A stretch of DNA of 7,198 nt from contig JBLINQ010000209.1 of NCBI GenBank assembly GCA_047639315.1, forward strand, positions 1 through 7,198, given 5' to 3'. Positions 1 through 6,387 of the stretch are shown piece after piece; within the stretch, counting starts at the first letter, position 1, and each line of letters starts with the position of its first letter. Position numbers and translations under genes: made by a program. The notes below the pieces were generated by a model. It did not search any database and was not told where the DNA came from. It saw only the letters and a program-made list of their open reading frames with translations. The stretch is from S139-23 sp047639315. Its GTDB lineage: Bacteria > Planctomycetota > GCA-002687715 > DRQF01.

Positions 1-2
1 AC

Positions 3-629
3 ATGAACCCTGGCAAAGTCACCATGAGCCCAGCCTACAACCAGACTTGGGAGTCGCTTCATAAACTCGCTGTCAACGTTGCCAGAAATCGAGCCCGGCT
101 TGAGCAAGCAAAGAAGATTCAGGAAAGAAAAATACGGGCTGAAGCGGTTGCGGAAATTCTGCCTCTTCTGCCATATGAAGGGCGACAACTCTGCTTCTCT
201 GTCATCGCCGACTGCGGAAAAGACGGCTTTGATTCCGCTCTGCTCATCATGAATTCGAAAGAGAAAAGCACACGACGGAATGTCTATGAGTTTCTTCTCA
301 AATGTGATCCCTCGCGCGCCATCCCACTCCTCGTTCAAGTGATTGAGAAGGAAACGACTTACTTCGAAGAACACCGCAGTCGTTTGCAACAAGGCTGGTG
401 GAATGGCAATCGTGATACCTTGAAACAAGTACATATCGATCGAGACCATTATTCAGATGTCCATCGAGCCCTTTACGTCCTGAGGCAATCCAAAGACGAC
501 CGCCTCATCAAGCCGGTCACCACGCTGAAAGACCTCTGGGTCAGTCACGAGCCTTACAACGATCCATCTGGTCTCAATCAAATGAGTAAGGCTTGCCAGA
601 AGATCTTAGCCAGGCACGAGCTAAGGTGA
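3..629 (+). CDS. Uncharacterised alpha-helical protein, HEAT-like; 5' end uncertain
   Basis: I do not recognise this 208-residue protein. The first in-frame ATG is at base 3 and a second at base 24. With only two bases of sequence before the first ATG, and no Shine-Dalgarno motif before the second, the true start may lie outside the window. There is no signal peptide or membrane segment, so it should be cytoplasmic. The N-terminal third (residues about 25-50) is highly charged, rich in Arg, Lys, Glu and Ala, and probably one long helix. Residues about 45-115 and 150-205 consist of short amphipathic helices (AVAEILPLL, ALLIMNS, AIPLLVQVIEK, ALYVLRQSKDDRLIKPV) spaced as in HEAT or ARM-type repeats. 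The phrase 'DDRLIKPVTTLKDLW' is typical of such a repeat. Helical repeats usually mediate protein binding, but no partner can be inferred. It ends with TGA. The next gene starts 153 bases downstream with its own ribosome site. Confidence 0.75.
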   Translation: MNPGKVTMSPAYNQTWESLHKLAVNVARNRARLEQAKKIQERKIRAEAVAEILPLLPYEGRQLCFSVIADCGKDGFDSALLIMNSKEKSTRRNVYEFLLKCDPSRAIPLLVQVIEKETTYFEEHRSRLQQGWWNGNRDTLKQVHIDRDHYSDVHRALYVLRQSKDDRLIKPVTTLKDLWVSHEPYNDPSGLNQMSKACQKILARHELR

Positions 630-782
630 GAAGCAAGCTGTATCAAGATGATGTTCTCGTCGGGCCATCGGGGTTAAGGCAGTTGTTACGTCCTTGTTAC
701 CCACGGATCTCTGACCGCCGCGTATGTTCCAAGGAAGGGCCGAAGGCCTCTTTCTCGAAACCTTGTCGCACAGGAGATCATC
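630..782. other. Intergenic gap before the selenoprotein gene
   Basis: These 153 bases contain no credible gene. Near the right end is a small inverted repeat, GGCC-GAA-GGCC (738-748), followed by a pyrimidine-rich stretch. It is too short, with too few T residues, to be called a terminator with confidence. The promoter of the downstream gene may lie here, but I see no convincing -35/-10 pair. Confidence 0.4.
772..776 (+). promoter_or_regulatory. Ribosome binding site of the selenoprotein gene
   Basis: AGGAG is followed by six bases and then ATG at 783. This strong, well-spaced Shine-Dalgarno site fixes the start, which also opens directly into a clean export signal. The second half of the gene (after the TGA) has nothing comparable in front of its first possible start at 1269. 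Confidence 0.85.
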
Positions 783-1892
783 ATGAGACCACGAGCTATC
801 GGCTTTGCCTTGTTGCTTCTTTCAGTTTTCGCCGGCTCTGGAGTTGCACAAAAGCGACAGCAGAGTACGGCACAAACAAAACCCCATGACTTTGGTAAAT
901 CGCTGATCGAAGCTCCCTTGATCAAGTCGATTTCGGGACCTACAAACCGTGCCCACATTCAAAAGAGACACTCGACTTCCGTTCTCGACCTGTCAAAACG
1001 TCGTATCGAGGCGCCCGTTGAATCACTGATCAAACGAGGAAGAAAAACACCCACACCAACCCCGAAAAAACGCCGGAGCCTCGACAAATCAAGAAGCAGC
1101 TTGAATCACGATAATCCAAAAGTGAAGCCTGGCTTAGTCGATTGGCACGGCGACATGAAAAGCGCCCTTTCTGCTAGCCAGTCCTCAGGCAAGCCCATCC
1201 TGATCTTCTACTTGCTGGGTGAACTGGATCGAGAATACACCTGAACAAATGCCCGTCTCGCGAGAACCGTGTTGTTCTCCGACAAACGCATAGCTGCAAC
1301 GATCAATTCTAAGTTTGAGGCGGTCTGGCAATCACTTCGTCCGGTCCCGATGGTAACTGTCGACTTCGGCAATGGCATCGTGCTCCACCGTACCCTTCAC
1401 GGCAACATCGCCACGTTCGTCTGCAATGGTGGCGGCAACGTCTTAGACGTCTTGCCCGGAATCTACGCCCCAGAGGCATATGACGAACATCTCACTCGAC
1501 TCAGCCAAGTGCATGGCAAGATGACAATGCGATACGGTGCAAACCCTGGTGCAAAGGTGCTCTCTGCTTATCACCAAGAGACACTCAACCGAATTACAAG
1601 GCTTCCCACGGCCGTAACATCAAGTTTTCTGGCGCCAAGAACGGTCAACCCAGCGCACGACTTGCTCGGGGCAAAAGCCAACGATTTGGCAAGCTGGGCA
1701 GCACTACAGCGCGACACTGAGATCAACGAGGGCATCCGTCGGGTCAAGATTCACCGCAAGTTGGCAAAATTGGGCTCAGTCAGGCCAAGAGATATCACCA
1801 AGTGGCTTTACCGTGAAATCCTGGACGCCGACCTCGACGATCCCTATATGGGGCTACGTGAGGCCCTCATCGATTCTCACCCAAACAAATAG
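783..1892 (+). CDS. Exported thioredoxin-fold protein, probable selenoprotein (Sec at residue 154)
   Basis: Read through an in-frame TGA at 1242-1244, this is one 369-residue protein. Residues 1-22 form a Sec-type signal peptide (basic start, LLLL core, GVA then QK), so the protein is exported. Residues 23-115 are a Lys/Arg-rich, probably disordered linker. Residues 118-235 look like a thioredoxin fold: a leading helix (DMKSAL), strand KPILIFYLL (137-145), the active-site helix starting at 154, FSDKRIAATINSKF, then the strand pair GNIATFVC and NVLDVLPG. From residue 154 the sequence matches the common pattern C-x-x-C-K-x-x-x-x-x-x-F-S-D position by position, with the TGA at the first Cys and Ala at the second (U-T-N-A-R). 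The position of the usual cis-Pro is Ala210. The only Cys is Cys214. Residues about 260-369 are helical and end in a well-ordered WLYREILDADLDDPYMGL segment of unknown role. A periplasmic redox role is inferred. The alternative is a Cys-to-stop mutation or sequencing error. Confidence 0.78.
1242..1244 (+). other. In-frame TGA, probable selenocysteine codon
   Basis: The frame opened at 783 reaches TGA here and continues in the same frame to a TAG at 1890-1892, with 215 sense codons and no further stop. Other genes in the window end in TGA (627-629 and the sulfatase) and use TGG for Trp, so general reassignment of TGA is ruled out. The position corresponds to the nucleophilic Cys of thioredoxin-like active sites, the usual place for Sec. 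It is preceded by Thr and followed by Thr-Asn-Ala-Arg. Confidence 0.75.
1258..1282 (+). promoter_or_regulatory. Putative bacterial SECIS hairpin
   Basis: Six Watson-Crick pairs (GAGAAC 1262-1267 with GTTCTC 1274-1279) close a six-base loop, CGTGTT (1268-1273). Beyond a single bulged C at 1261 the stem continues with three more pairs (1260-1280, 1259-1281, 1258-1282). The loop starts 23 bases after the TGA and has G at its second position. Bacterial SECIS elements are known to lie immediately 3' of the UGA inside the coding region, with the apical loop roughly 16-37 bases away and a G in the first two loop positions, where SelB binds. This hairpin fits those rules. E. coli fdhF carries a bulged U in the upper stem; here the bulge is C. 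A competing palindrome, TCTCGCGAGA (1256-1265), overlaps the 5' arm. Confidence 0.7.
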
Positions 1893-2057
1893 CCATCATA
1901 GGCTTGGGGCAGGATCCAATCACTTGATCCTGCCCTATGATTCCCCTGCCTACCGGCAGATTGCCGTTCTCCGACCCCGCCAGAGTCAATTTCTCGTGGC
2001 TCTGACACCCAATTATTGCTAGTACGTGGTTCTCTGAATTTGAATTGGGACGGCAAA
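1893..2057. other. Intergenic region with two hairpins
   Basis: This 165-base gap separates the selenoprotein gene from the next gene. It holds a large hairpin just after the stop codon (1895-1941) and a smaller one (1981-2004: CAGAGTCA pairing with TGGCTCTG, one T-G pair, eight-base loop). No convincing promoter was seen for the downstream gene. Short minus-strand ORFs crossing the gap have no ribosome site and no recognisable product. Confidence 0.5.
1895..1941 (+). terminator. Strong hairpin after the selenoprotein stop; possible terminator
   Basis: GGGCAGGATC (1907-1916) pairs perfectly with GATCCTGCCC (1926-1935) around a nine-base loop. ATCATA (1895-1900) pairs with TATGAT (1936-1941) directly below, leaving GGCTTG bulged on the 5' side. 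The total is 16 pairs, starting two bases after the TAG. The 3' side on the + strand is followed by TCCCCTGCC instead of a T-run, so it is not a textbook intrinsic terminator. It may act as a 3'-end stabiliser or a U-poor terminator. On the - strand it is followed by a T-richer stretch, but no gene there needs it. Confidence 0.5.
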
Positions 2058-3251
2058 ATGAACGATCTTGACACATTGCACCTGGAAACAGGATTGGACG
2101 GAATTCCCTTTGGCAGCTCTATGGAGCACGTCATCGATATGCTGGGGACTCCCGATGCTCAAGAAACCGACGACGACGGTGATACGACCTTCGAGTATGA
2201 AGATCTCGAACTGACGTTTTTCTTCTGGAAAGACGACTTCGGAGCCCTCGGCTCGATCGGAACGGAAAGAACAGGAACGAAGCTCCTCGGGCATGCGCTC
2301 GTGGGAGAAACTCGTGAAGTCGTCGTTGATCTCATCAACAAAAAATTCGCCGGCGGGATCAGCTTAGAAGATAGCTGCGTTCACGAAGATGGTCACATTC
2401 AGTCTTGGATTGAAGTCGAGTCGATGGGCATCACCTTCTGGTTTGATGACGGCTTCCTCTATCTCATGGACTGGACCGGAGAAATTGCGACAGCCGCCGA
2501 CGATGACGATGACGCCAAGGTAGAAATCCCAACGGCAGAGGCAGCATCTGAATCAACAGCTGAACCGACGTCTGAGCCCGAGCTCGAGCTCGCGAAGCCG
2601 GCAATCGCTGAAGAGCCAGTTGTGGCTGAGCAGCCCGTGGTCAAGGACACAATTGCCACGGAGGTCATCCCGCTCCCCGACGACCTCATGGAATGCTGGG
2701 AAGGCTGCTACCCTGATGCGGCCCCCATCGGATTTCTCGTCAAACGCGAATACCCAACACTGTGGCTACGAATCCACAGCCTTCCAAACGCCAAACGGTG
2801 GCCAACAGAAGAGGCCGAATGGAAGACCTTGTTGGACCGCCACTATGTCTGCGCGGCCGAAGTCTTAAAAGACGGTTCAGAGTGTGCTGTGTTGGTGGTT
2901 GATTCCGCTGAAACAACTGCGGAAGAAGTCAGCGCGCACGCTGGCTTAGGAGCGACCTTCATCGACCTTGGTCCTCTCCATGAAGATCTTTGGGCCAAAA
3001 AGAAGGGCGTCTTTAAAGAGCCGATGAATCTCTTTGGTTTGGGAATTAAGTGGCAGACTGGTGCCCACCGACAGTTCCTGCGCGCAATTGCAGACAACAA
3101 GATCAAAGGCCTCGTGGTCGAACTCGAAGCTGGCTGCGTCTATGCTCCCTACGATGGTGGCGCCGATCTATTCTACGACAGTGAAGAAGATCGCGACGAA
3201 GCACTCAAGCGACATGAGGCATGGTTGCCGCCCCGTAACCCCAAAGCATAA
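2058..3251 (+). CDS. Uncharacterised two-domain protein with duplicated BamE/SmpA-like N-terminal region
   Basis: This is a 397-residue cytoplasmic-looking protein without signal peptide or membrane segment. I chose ATG 2058, preceded at short distance by GGGACGG. An upstream in-frame TTG (2016) would add 14 unlikely residues. Residues 12-140 contain two similar halves: GIPFGSSMEHVIDMLGTP...LELTFFFW (15-57) and HALVGETREVVVDLINKKF...GITFWFDDGFLYLMDW (79-139). Each follows the helix-then-beta-sheet pattern 'G-x-s-x-x-x-V-x-x-x-L' familiar from BamE/SmpA-like folds. A linker (144-205) follows, with five consecutive Asp and an Ala/Glu/Pro/Val-rich stretch. The C-terminal domain (about 206-397) begins with ECWEGCYPD, has the pattern LWLRIHSLPNAKRWP (235-249), and is rich in Trp, His and acidic residues. 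I recognise no established family for it. The antiporter gene starts 23 bases later, so the two are probably co-transcribed. The function is unknown. Confidence 0.85.
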   Translation: MNDLDTLHLETGLDGIPFGSSMEHVIDMLGTPDAQETDDDGDTTFEYEDLELTFFFWKDDFGALGSIGTERTGTKLLGHALVGETREVVVDLINKKFAGGISLEDSCVHEDGHIQSWIEVESMGITFWFDDGFLYLMDWTGEIATAADDDDDAKVEIPTAEAASESTAEPTSEPELELAKPAIAEEPVVAEQPVVKDTIATEVIPLPDDLMECWEGCYPDAAPIGFLVKREYPTLWLRIHSLPNAKRWPTEEAEWKTLLDRHYVCAAEVLKDGSECAVLVVDSAETTAEEVSAHAGLGATFIDLGPLHEDLWAKKKGVFKEPMNLFGLGIKWQTGAHRQFLRAIADNKIKGLVVELEAGCVYAPYDGGADLFYDSEEDRDEALKRHEAWLPPRNPKA

Positions 3252-3274
3252 GAGGCCGTCGGCGTGAGTCGCCT

Positions 3275-4741
3275 ATGAGTTCAAGACACGCAGACATCAC
3301 CCTTGTTCAAGCGGCACTTCCTGTCGTCACAATGATTGTGGGTCTGGTCTTGGGCTCACAGTTCATGGACGTTGGGCCACCGCTCTTGGTGCCAGTGATG
3401 CTGTTGGCAGCCACCGTGGCTGCGTTCTTCGCCCGTCGCGCAGGTCACAATTTCGATGATCTTCAGAAGTTGTGCGGTTCCAAGCTGGCTGGCATCATGC
3501 CGATGCTGCTGATTTTGTTGGCAATCGGCATGCTCATTGGGTCGTGGATGTTGAGCGGGACGATCCCGTTCATGATCTACTACGGCCTTCAGTTGGTTGA
3601 CCCCAACTATCTCTTAGTGACCGCATTCTGCGTCACAGCCGTCATGTCCATGGCAACCGGCACTTCATTCGGATCAGCAGGAACGATCGGCGTTGCCCTT
3701 ATGGGCATGGCCCAAGTGGCCCATGTGCCTCTCGGCATGTGTGCAGGTGCCGTTCTTTCCGGCGCCTATCTGGGCGACAAGATGTCCCCACTATCAGACA
3801 CGACTAATATCTCCGCGATCGGGGCAGGCGCCAATCTTTATGACCACATTCGGCAAATGATGTACACGTCTTTGCCATCGATGGTGCTCGCGGTCGTTGT
3901 CTATTTGATTGCCGGTTTCGGATTACAAACAGAACCGAATAGCACCGACGCAAGCGCTGCCTTCTTGCAAGAACTAGGCGGCGCATTTGAGATGAGCATC
4001 TTGCTCATGGCCCCCGTCCTCGTCGTCATCATCGGCGTCATTCGCAAGACTCCGCCTGTCCTCGCCATGACAATGTCGTCCTTGGTCGCACTCCTCATCG
4101 GGATGTTCCTACATGGCTTCTCTTTGCAAGACGCCTTAACTGCCGCTGCCAACGGTTTCGACGTCCAGATGTTCGAGAGCCGAGGGATCACCGCGAACGG
4201 GTTCAGTGAGGACTTCGGAAAGTTAGTGACACGGGGCGGCCTCTACAGCATGGTTGGCAATTTCGTCATGATCATTGCCGCTTTCATCTTGGCCGCCGGG
4301 CTCGAACTATCGGGGGCACTCAACAAGATGATTCAGGCCATGCTCAGCGGCGCCAAGAGTACTTTGGGGCTCATTTCGGCTACCATGGGTGCCGGTGCCA
4401 TCATGATCGGATTAACGAGTCATAGTGGCGTCACGGCCTTAGTGATCGGCAATCTCTTTCAAGGTGCATATTCCGAGCGAGGTTTTGCGCCACAGAATCT
4501 CTCGCGCTCTATCGAGGACTCGGTGACCATCGTCGAGCCTTTGATGCCTTGGACCGTTTCTGGGATATTCATGGCCACGACACTTGGTGTGGCAACGGTT
4601 GACTATCTCCCGTGGGCCGTCTTCTGCTACAGCGGTAGTCTTTTCTCGCTGTTGATTGCCGCTTCATTTGATCGCACCGGCTTCGGACTCAAACGCAAGG
4701 CCGACTGGACATCCTCGGCCCCGACTCAAGAGAACGAATAA
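3275..4741 (+). CDS. nhaC: NhaC-family Na+/H+ antiporter
   Basis: This 488-residue polytopic inner-membrane protein should exchange Na+ (or a related cation or organic anion pair) for protons, contributing to pH and sodium homeostasis. About eleven to twelve hydrophobic segments are visible, from residue 9 to about 475. The family signatures are GTSFGSAGTIG (129-139) and GDKMSPLSDTTN (167-178), which follows GAVLSGAYL. The C-terminal SIEDSVTIVEPLMPW motif is also typical of the family. The length is normal for NhaC (about 460-500), and there is no truncation. The ATG at 3275 lies 23 bases after the preceding stop, with GTGAG (3264-3268) as a weak ribosome site, so translation may be coupled to the upstream gene. 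The GTG at 3264 is out of frame. The malate-lactate antiporter MleN is a close relative of NhaC, so the exact substrate cannot be fixed from sequence. The C-terminal 20 residues are hydrophilic. Confidence 0.92.
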   Translation: MSSRHADITLVQAALPVVTMIVGLVLGSQFMDVGPPLLVPVMLLAATVAAFFARRAGHNFDDLQKLCGSKLAGIMPMLLILLAIGMLIGSWMLSGTIPFMIYYGLQLVDPNYLLVTAFCVTAVMSMATGTSFGSAGTIGVALMGMAQVAHVPLGMCAGAVLSGAYLGDKMSPLSDTTNISAIGAGANLYDHIRQMMYTSLPSMVLAVVVYLIAGFGLQTEPNSTDASAAFLQELGGAFEMSILLMAPVLVVIIGVIRKTPPVLAMTMSSLVALLIGMFLHGFSLQDALTAAANGFDVQMFESRGITANGFSEDFGKLVTRGGLYSMVGNFVMIIAAFILAAGLELSGALNKMIQAMLSGAKSTLGLISATMGAGAIMIGLTSHSGVTALVIGNLFQGAYSERGFAPQNLSRSIEDSVTIVEPLMPWTVSGIFMATTLGVATVDYLPWAVFCYSGSLFSLLIAASFDRTGFGLKRKADWTSSAPTQENE

Positions 4742-4742
4742 A

Positions 4743-4772
4743 GGACCGGGATTCAATCGTCCCAGTAGGTCC
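4743..4772. terminator. Bidirectional terminator between nhaC and the sulfatase gene
   Basis: GGACC (4743-4747) pairs with GGTCC (4768-4772), and GGGA (4748-4751) pairs with TCCC (4760-4763), around an eight-base loop. Four bases (AGTA, 4764-4767) bulge on one side. On the - strand it is followed at once by TTTATTCGTTCT, a fair U-rich tract; on the + strand it is followed by CTTCCTTCTTG. The stop codons of the two convergent genes flank or sit within it (TAA 4739-4741 and, on the - strand, TGA 4755-4753), so both transcripts would end here. Confidence 0.6.
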
Positions 4773-6237
4773 CTTCCTTCTTGATCGCCTCTTCTATGGC
4801 GCCCAGTCGCTTGGATAGCTCCAAGACTTTTTGAGGTTGCTCCGCTGCACGATCGAATCGTTCTCCCAAGTCATGCTCGACCTGGAATAAGAGTGGCTGC
4901 TCTCGAGAGGCTTCAAAACCATAGTTGCTCCCGGTTTGAGAATGAAGCCGAATGTGCAGTTTCCAGGGTCCGAGTCGGTAAGCCGACGCACCGTTGTCGG
5001 CAGACGAGAAGATCATTTCAAAGGGCGTAACTGGTCGGTCTTGACGCCAGTGATCACCGAGAATCGGACGAATATCTCGCCCATCAAGGCTTCCGAGTCC
5101 TTGCCTTGGTCCTCCCGCCAACGCCAAGACAGTAGGCAGAACATCCAAGGTACTAGCCGGATCCTGAATAGACTGCGGATCAATGATCCCCGGCCAGTAG
5201 AAGATTCCGGGAACACGATGGCCCCCCTCCCATGTCGACCCTTTCCCATCTCGGAATGGCAAGGCATAGCCAATGTTGAGGCGAGCCTCACCATAAGCAG
5301 GATGGTCCTTTGTTTCCTGGAACCGAATCCATGGTCCATTATCTGACGCGAAGATCACCAAAGTGTTCTTCTCGATCCCGCAGTCACGGAGAGTCTGAAG
5401 AACTTGCCCCACCGAATCGTCCACCTCGGCCATCACGTCGCCCAGGAGCCCTCGACGTGATATGCCACGAAATGCCTCGCTACATGCGAGCCCAAGATGC
5501 GGTTGATTGTGGGCGACATAGGCGAAGAAAGGTCGCTCTTGGTTCGCTTGGATAAACTGAATTGTTGCTTTGGTATAGCGCCCAGTAAGGCTCTCTGTCA
5601 CCGGCTTATTGCTGCGGAGTCGTTCACCTAATACTTTGTATCCCGGTATTGGCGCAAGACTCTCCTTGTCGCTCTTCAGCAACATCGCATTGGCGTAGTC
5701 ATGCGAGACGTTGGTGCCCAGCCATTCGTCAAAACCATGGGCCAAGGGCCAACTCTCAGGATCGAAGTCATTGTTCTGGTTCGGATTCCCTAAGTGCCAT
5801 TTGCCAAAGATCCCCGTGGCATAACCACGTTCTTTCAGCAGTTCAGCAATTGTGTCTTCTTTGGGGTGCAAGAATCGACGGCTCTTCGGAGACACGACCC
5901 AAGTTCCCAACCCGGATCGAGCGGGTAACCGCCCCGTCAAAAGTGAATATCGGGAAGCAGTACAAGCAGGCGAAGTCACATAGAACTGAGTAAAATTCGC
6001 TCCTTCTTGCGCCATTCGAGCAATTGTCGGTGTCGCTATAGTCGGGTTGCCATTGTGACTAAAGTCTCCATAGCCGCTGTCATCTAAGAAAAAGACAACA
6101 ACGTTGGGTCGGTCTAATGGAAGGCGGCCTGACTCGATACTCGATAAAGCAGTGCCGCCGTCGCTTGATTGACACCCCACCAACAGCGCCGCCATAAGAA
6201 CGCCCAGGAGCGAAGTAAGTCTCTGTGATACCGTCAT
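4753..6237 (-). CDS. Sulfatase (arylsulfatase A-like, formylglycine type), lipoprotein
   Basis: This 494-residue sulfatase is predicted to hydrolyse sulfate esters, possibly of sulfated polysaccharides or glycosides, at the cell envelope. The N-terminus is a lipoprotein signal: basic start, hydrophobic core, lipobox LVGC with Cys22. The active-site residues of the alkaline phosphatase/sulfatase superfamily are all present: metal-binding Asp52-Asp53 in FFLDDSGYGD; the formylglycine motif C92-T-A-S-R96, followed by YSLLTGRLPARSGL; Lys146 and His148 in GKWHLG; His247 in HNQPHLGL; Asp299-Asn300 in FASDNGPW; and Lys332 in DGKGSTWEGG. The motif is C-x-A-S-R rather than the commoner C-x-P-S-R. Length and domain order are normal for the family (N-terminal catalytic domain, C-terminal part from about residue 390), so the gene looks intact. 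It faces nhaC tail to tail. The substrate cannot be told from sequence, and a maturase (FGE or anSME) must be encoded elsewhere. Confidence 0.93.
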   Translation of the reverse strand: MTVSQRLTSLLGVLMAALLVGCQSSDGGTALSSIESGRLPLDRPNVVVFFLDDSGYGDFSHNGNPTIATPTIARMAQEGANFTQFYVTSPACTASRYSLLTGRLPARSGLGTWVVSPKSRRFLHPKEDTIAELLKERGYATGIFGKWHLGNPNQNNDFDPESWPLAHGFDEWLGTNVSHDYANAMLLKSDKESLAPIPGYKVLGERLRSNKPVTESLTGRYTKATIQFIQANQERPFFAYVAHNQPHLGLACSEAFRGISRRGLLGDVMAEVDDSVGQVLQTLRDCGIEKNTLVIFASDNGPWIRFQETKDHPAYGEARLNIGYALPFRDGKGSTWEGGHRVPGIFYWPGIIDPQSIQDPASTLDVLPTVLALAGGPRQGLGSLDGRDIRPILGDHWRQDRPVTPFEMIFSSADNGASAYRLGPWKLHIRLHSQTGSNYGFEASREQPLLFQVEHDLGERFDRAAEQPQKVLELSKRLGAIEEAIKKEGTYWDD

Positions 6238-6241
6238 GCAG

Positions 6242-6247
6242 ACCTCC
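6242..6247 (-). promoter_or_regulatory. Ribosome binding site of the sulfatase gene
   Basis: On the - strand GGAGGT precedes the ATG (6237-6235) by four bases. This strong site fixes the start and agrees with the lipoprotein signal opening immediately there. A longer in-frame alternative is not needed. Confidence 0.85.
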
Positions 6248-6355
6248 GGAAGATGCGCATATTCTACATACCCGCCAGAATTTTGCAGTCCTACCCGGTT
6301 CTATGGAATTTGGCCTATCGATTTGAACCTTCCAAAGACGGTGAATCCAAATGAA

Positions 6356-6387
6356 CCAAGCGCTATACACTTGGGGTATGCGCTCGG
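6356..6387 (-). terminator. Possible terminator of the coiled-coil membrane protein gene
   Basis: AGCGC(T)ATAC (6359-6368) pairs with GTATGCGCT (6376-6384): nine pairs with one bulged T and a seven-base loop. CC (6356-6357) and GG (6386-6387) add two more pairs after one mismatch. On the - strand it lies 84 bases beyond the TAG of the upstream gene and is followed by TTCATTTGG, a weak T-rich tract. The hairpin is clear in the sequence; terminator function is inferred. Confidence 0.45.

Noticed and set aside
738..748. GGCC-GAA-GGCC hairpin as terminator of the first gene
   Set aside because: Only four pairs plus a possible G-T, with no real T-run. It could arise by chance.
593..889. ORF on the + strand overlapping the first two genes
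   Set aside because: It overlaps the end of one gene and the signal-peptide region of the next in another frame, has atypical composition and no ribosome site.
783..1244. Pseudogene or sequencing error at the TGA
   Set aside because: Not fully excluded, but the TGA falls exactly at the nucleophile position, the frame has no other lesion in 369 codons, and a SECIS-like hairpin follows. A random mutation would not explain these together.
1269..1892. Separate gene starting at GTG 1269
   Set aside because: It has no ribosome site, its start lies in the hairpin loop, and it would begin in the middle of a thioredoxin-like fold whose first half is encoded in the same frame just upstream.
1867..2134. 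Minus-strand ORFs across the 1893-2057 gap
   Set aside because: Short, overlapping both neighbouring genes antisense, with no ribosome site and no recognisable protein features.
4936..5346. Long plus-strand ORFs inside the sulfatase gene (also 5310-5555 and 5649-5993)
   Set aside because: Antisense shadows of a well-supported sulfatase; no domain patterns and no ribosome sites.
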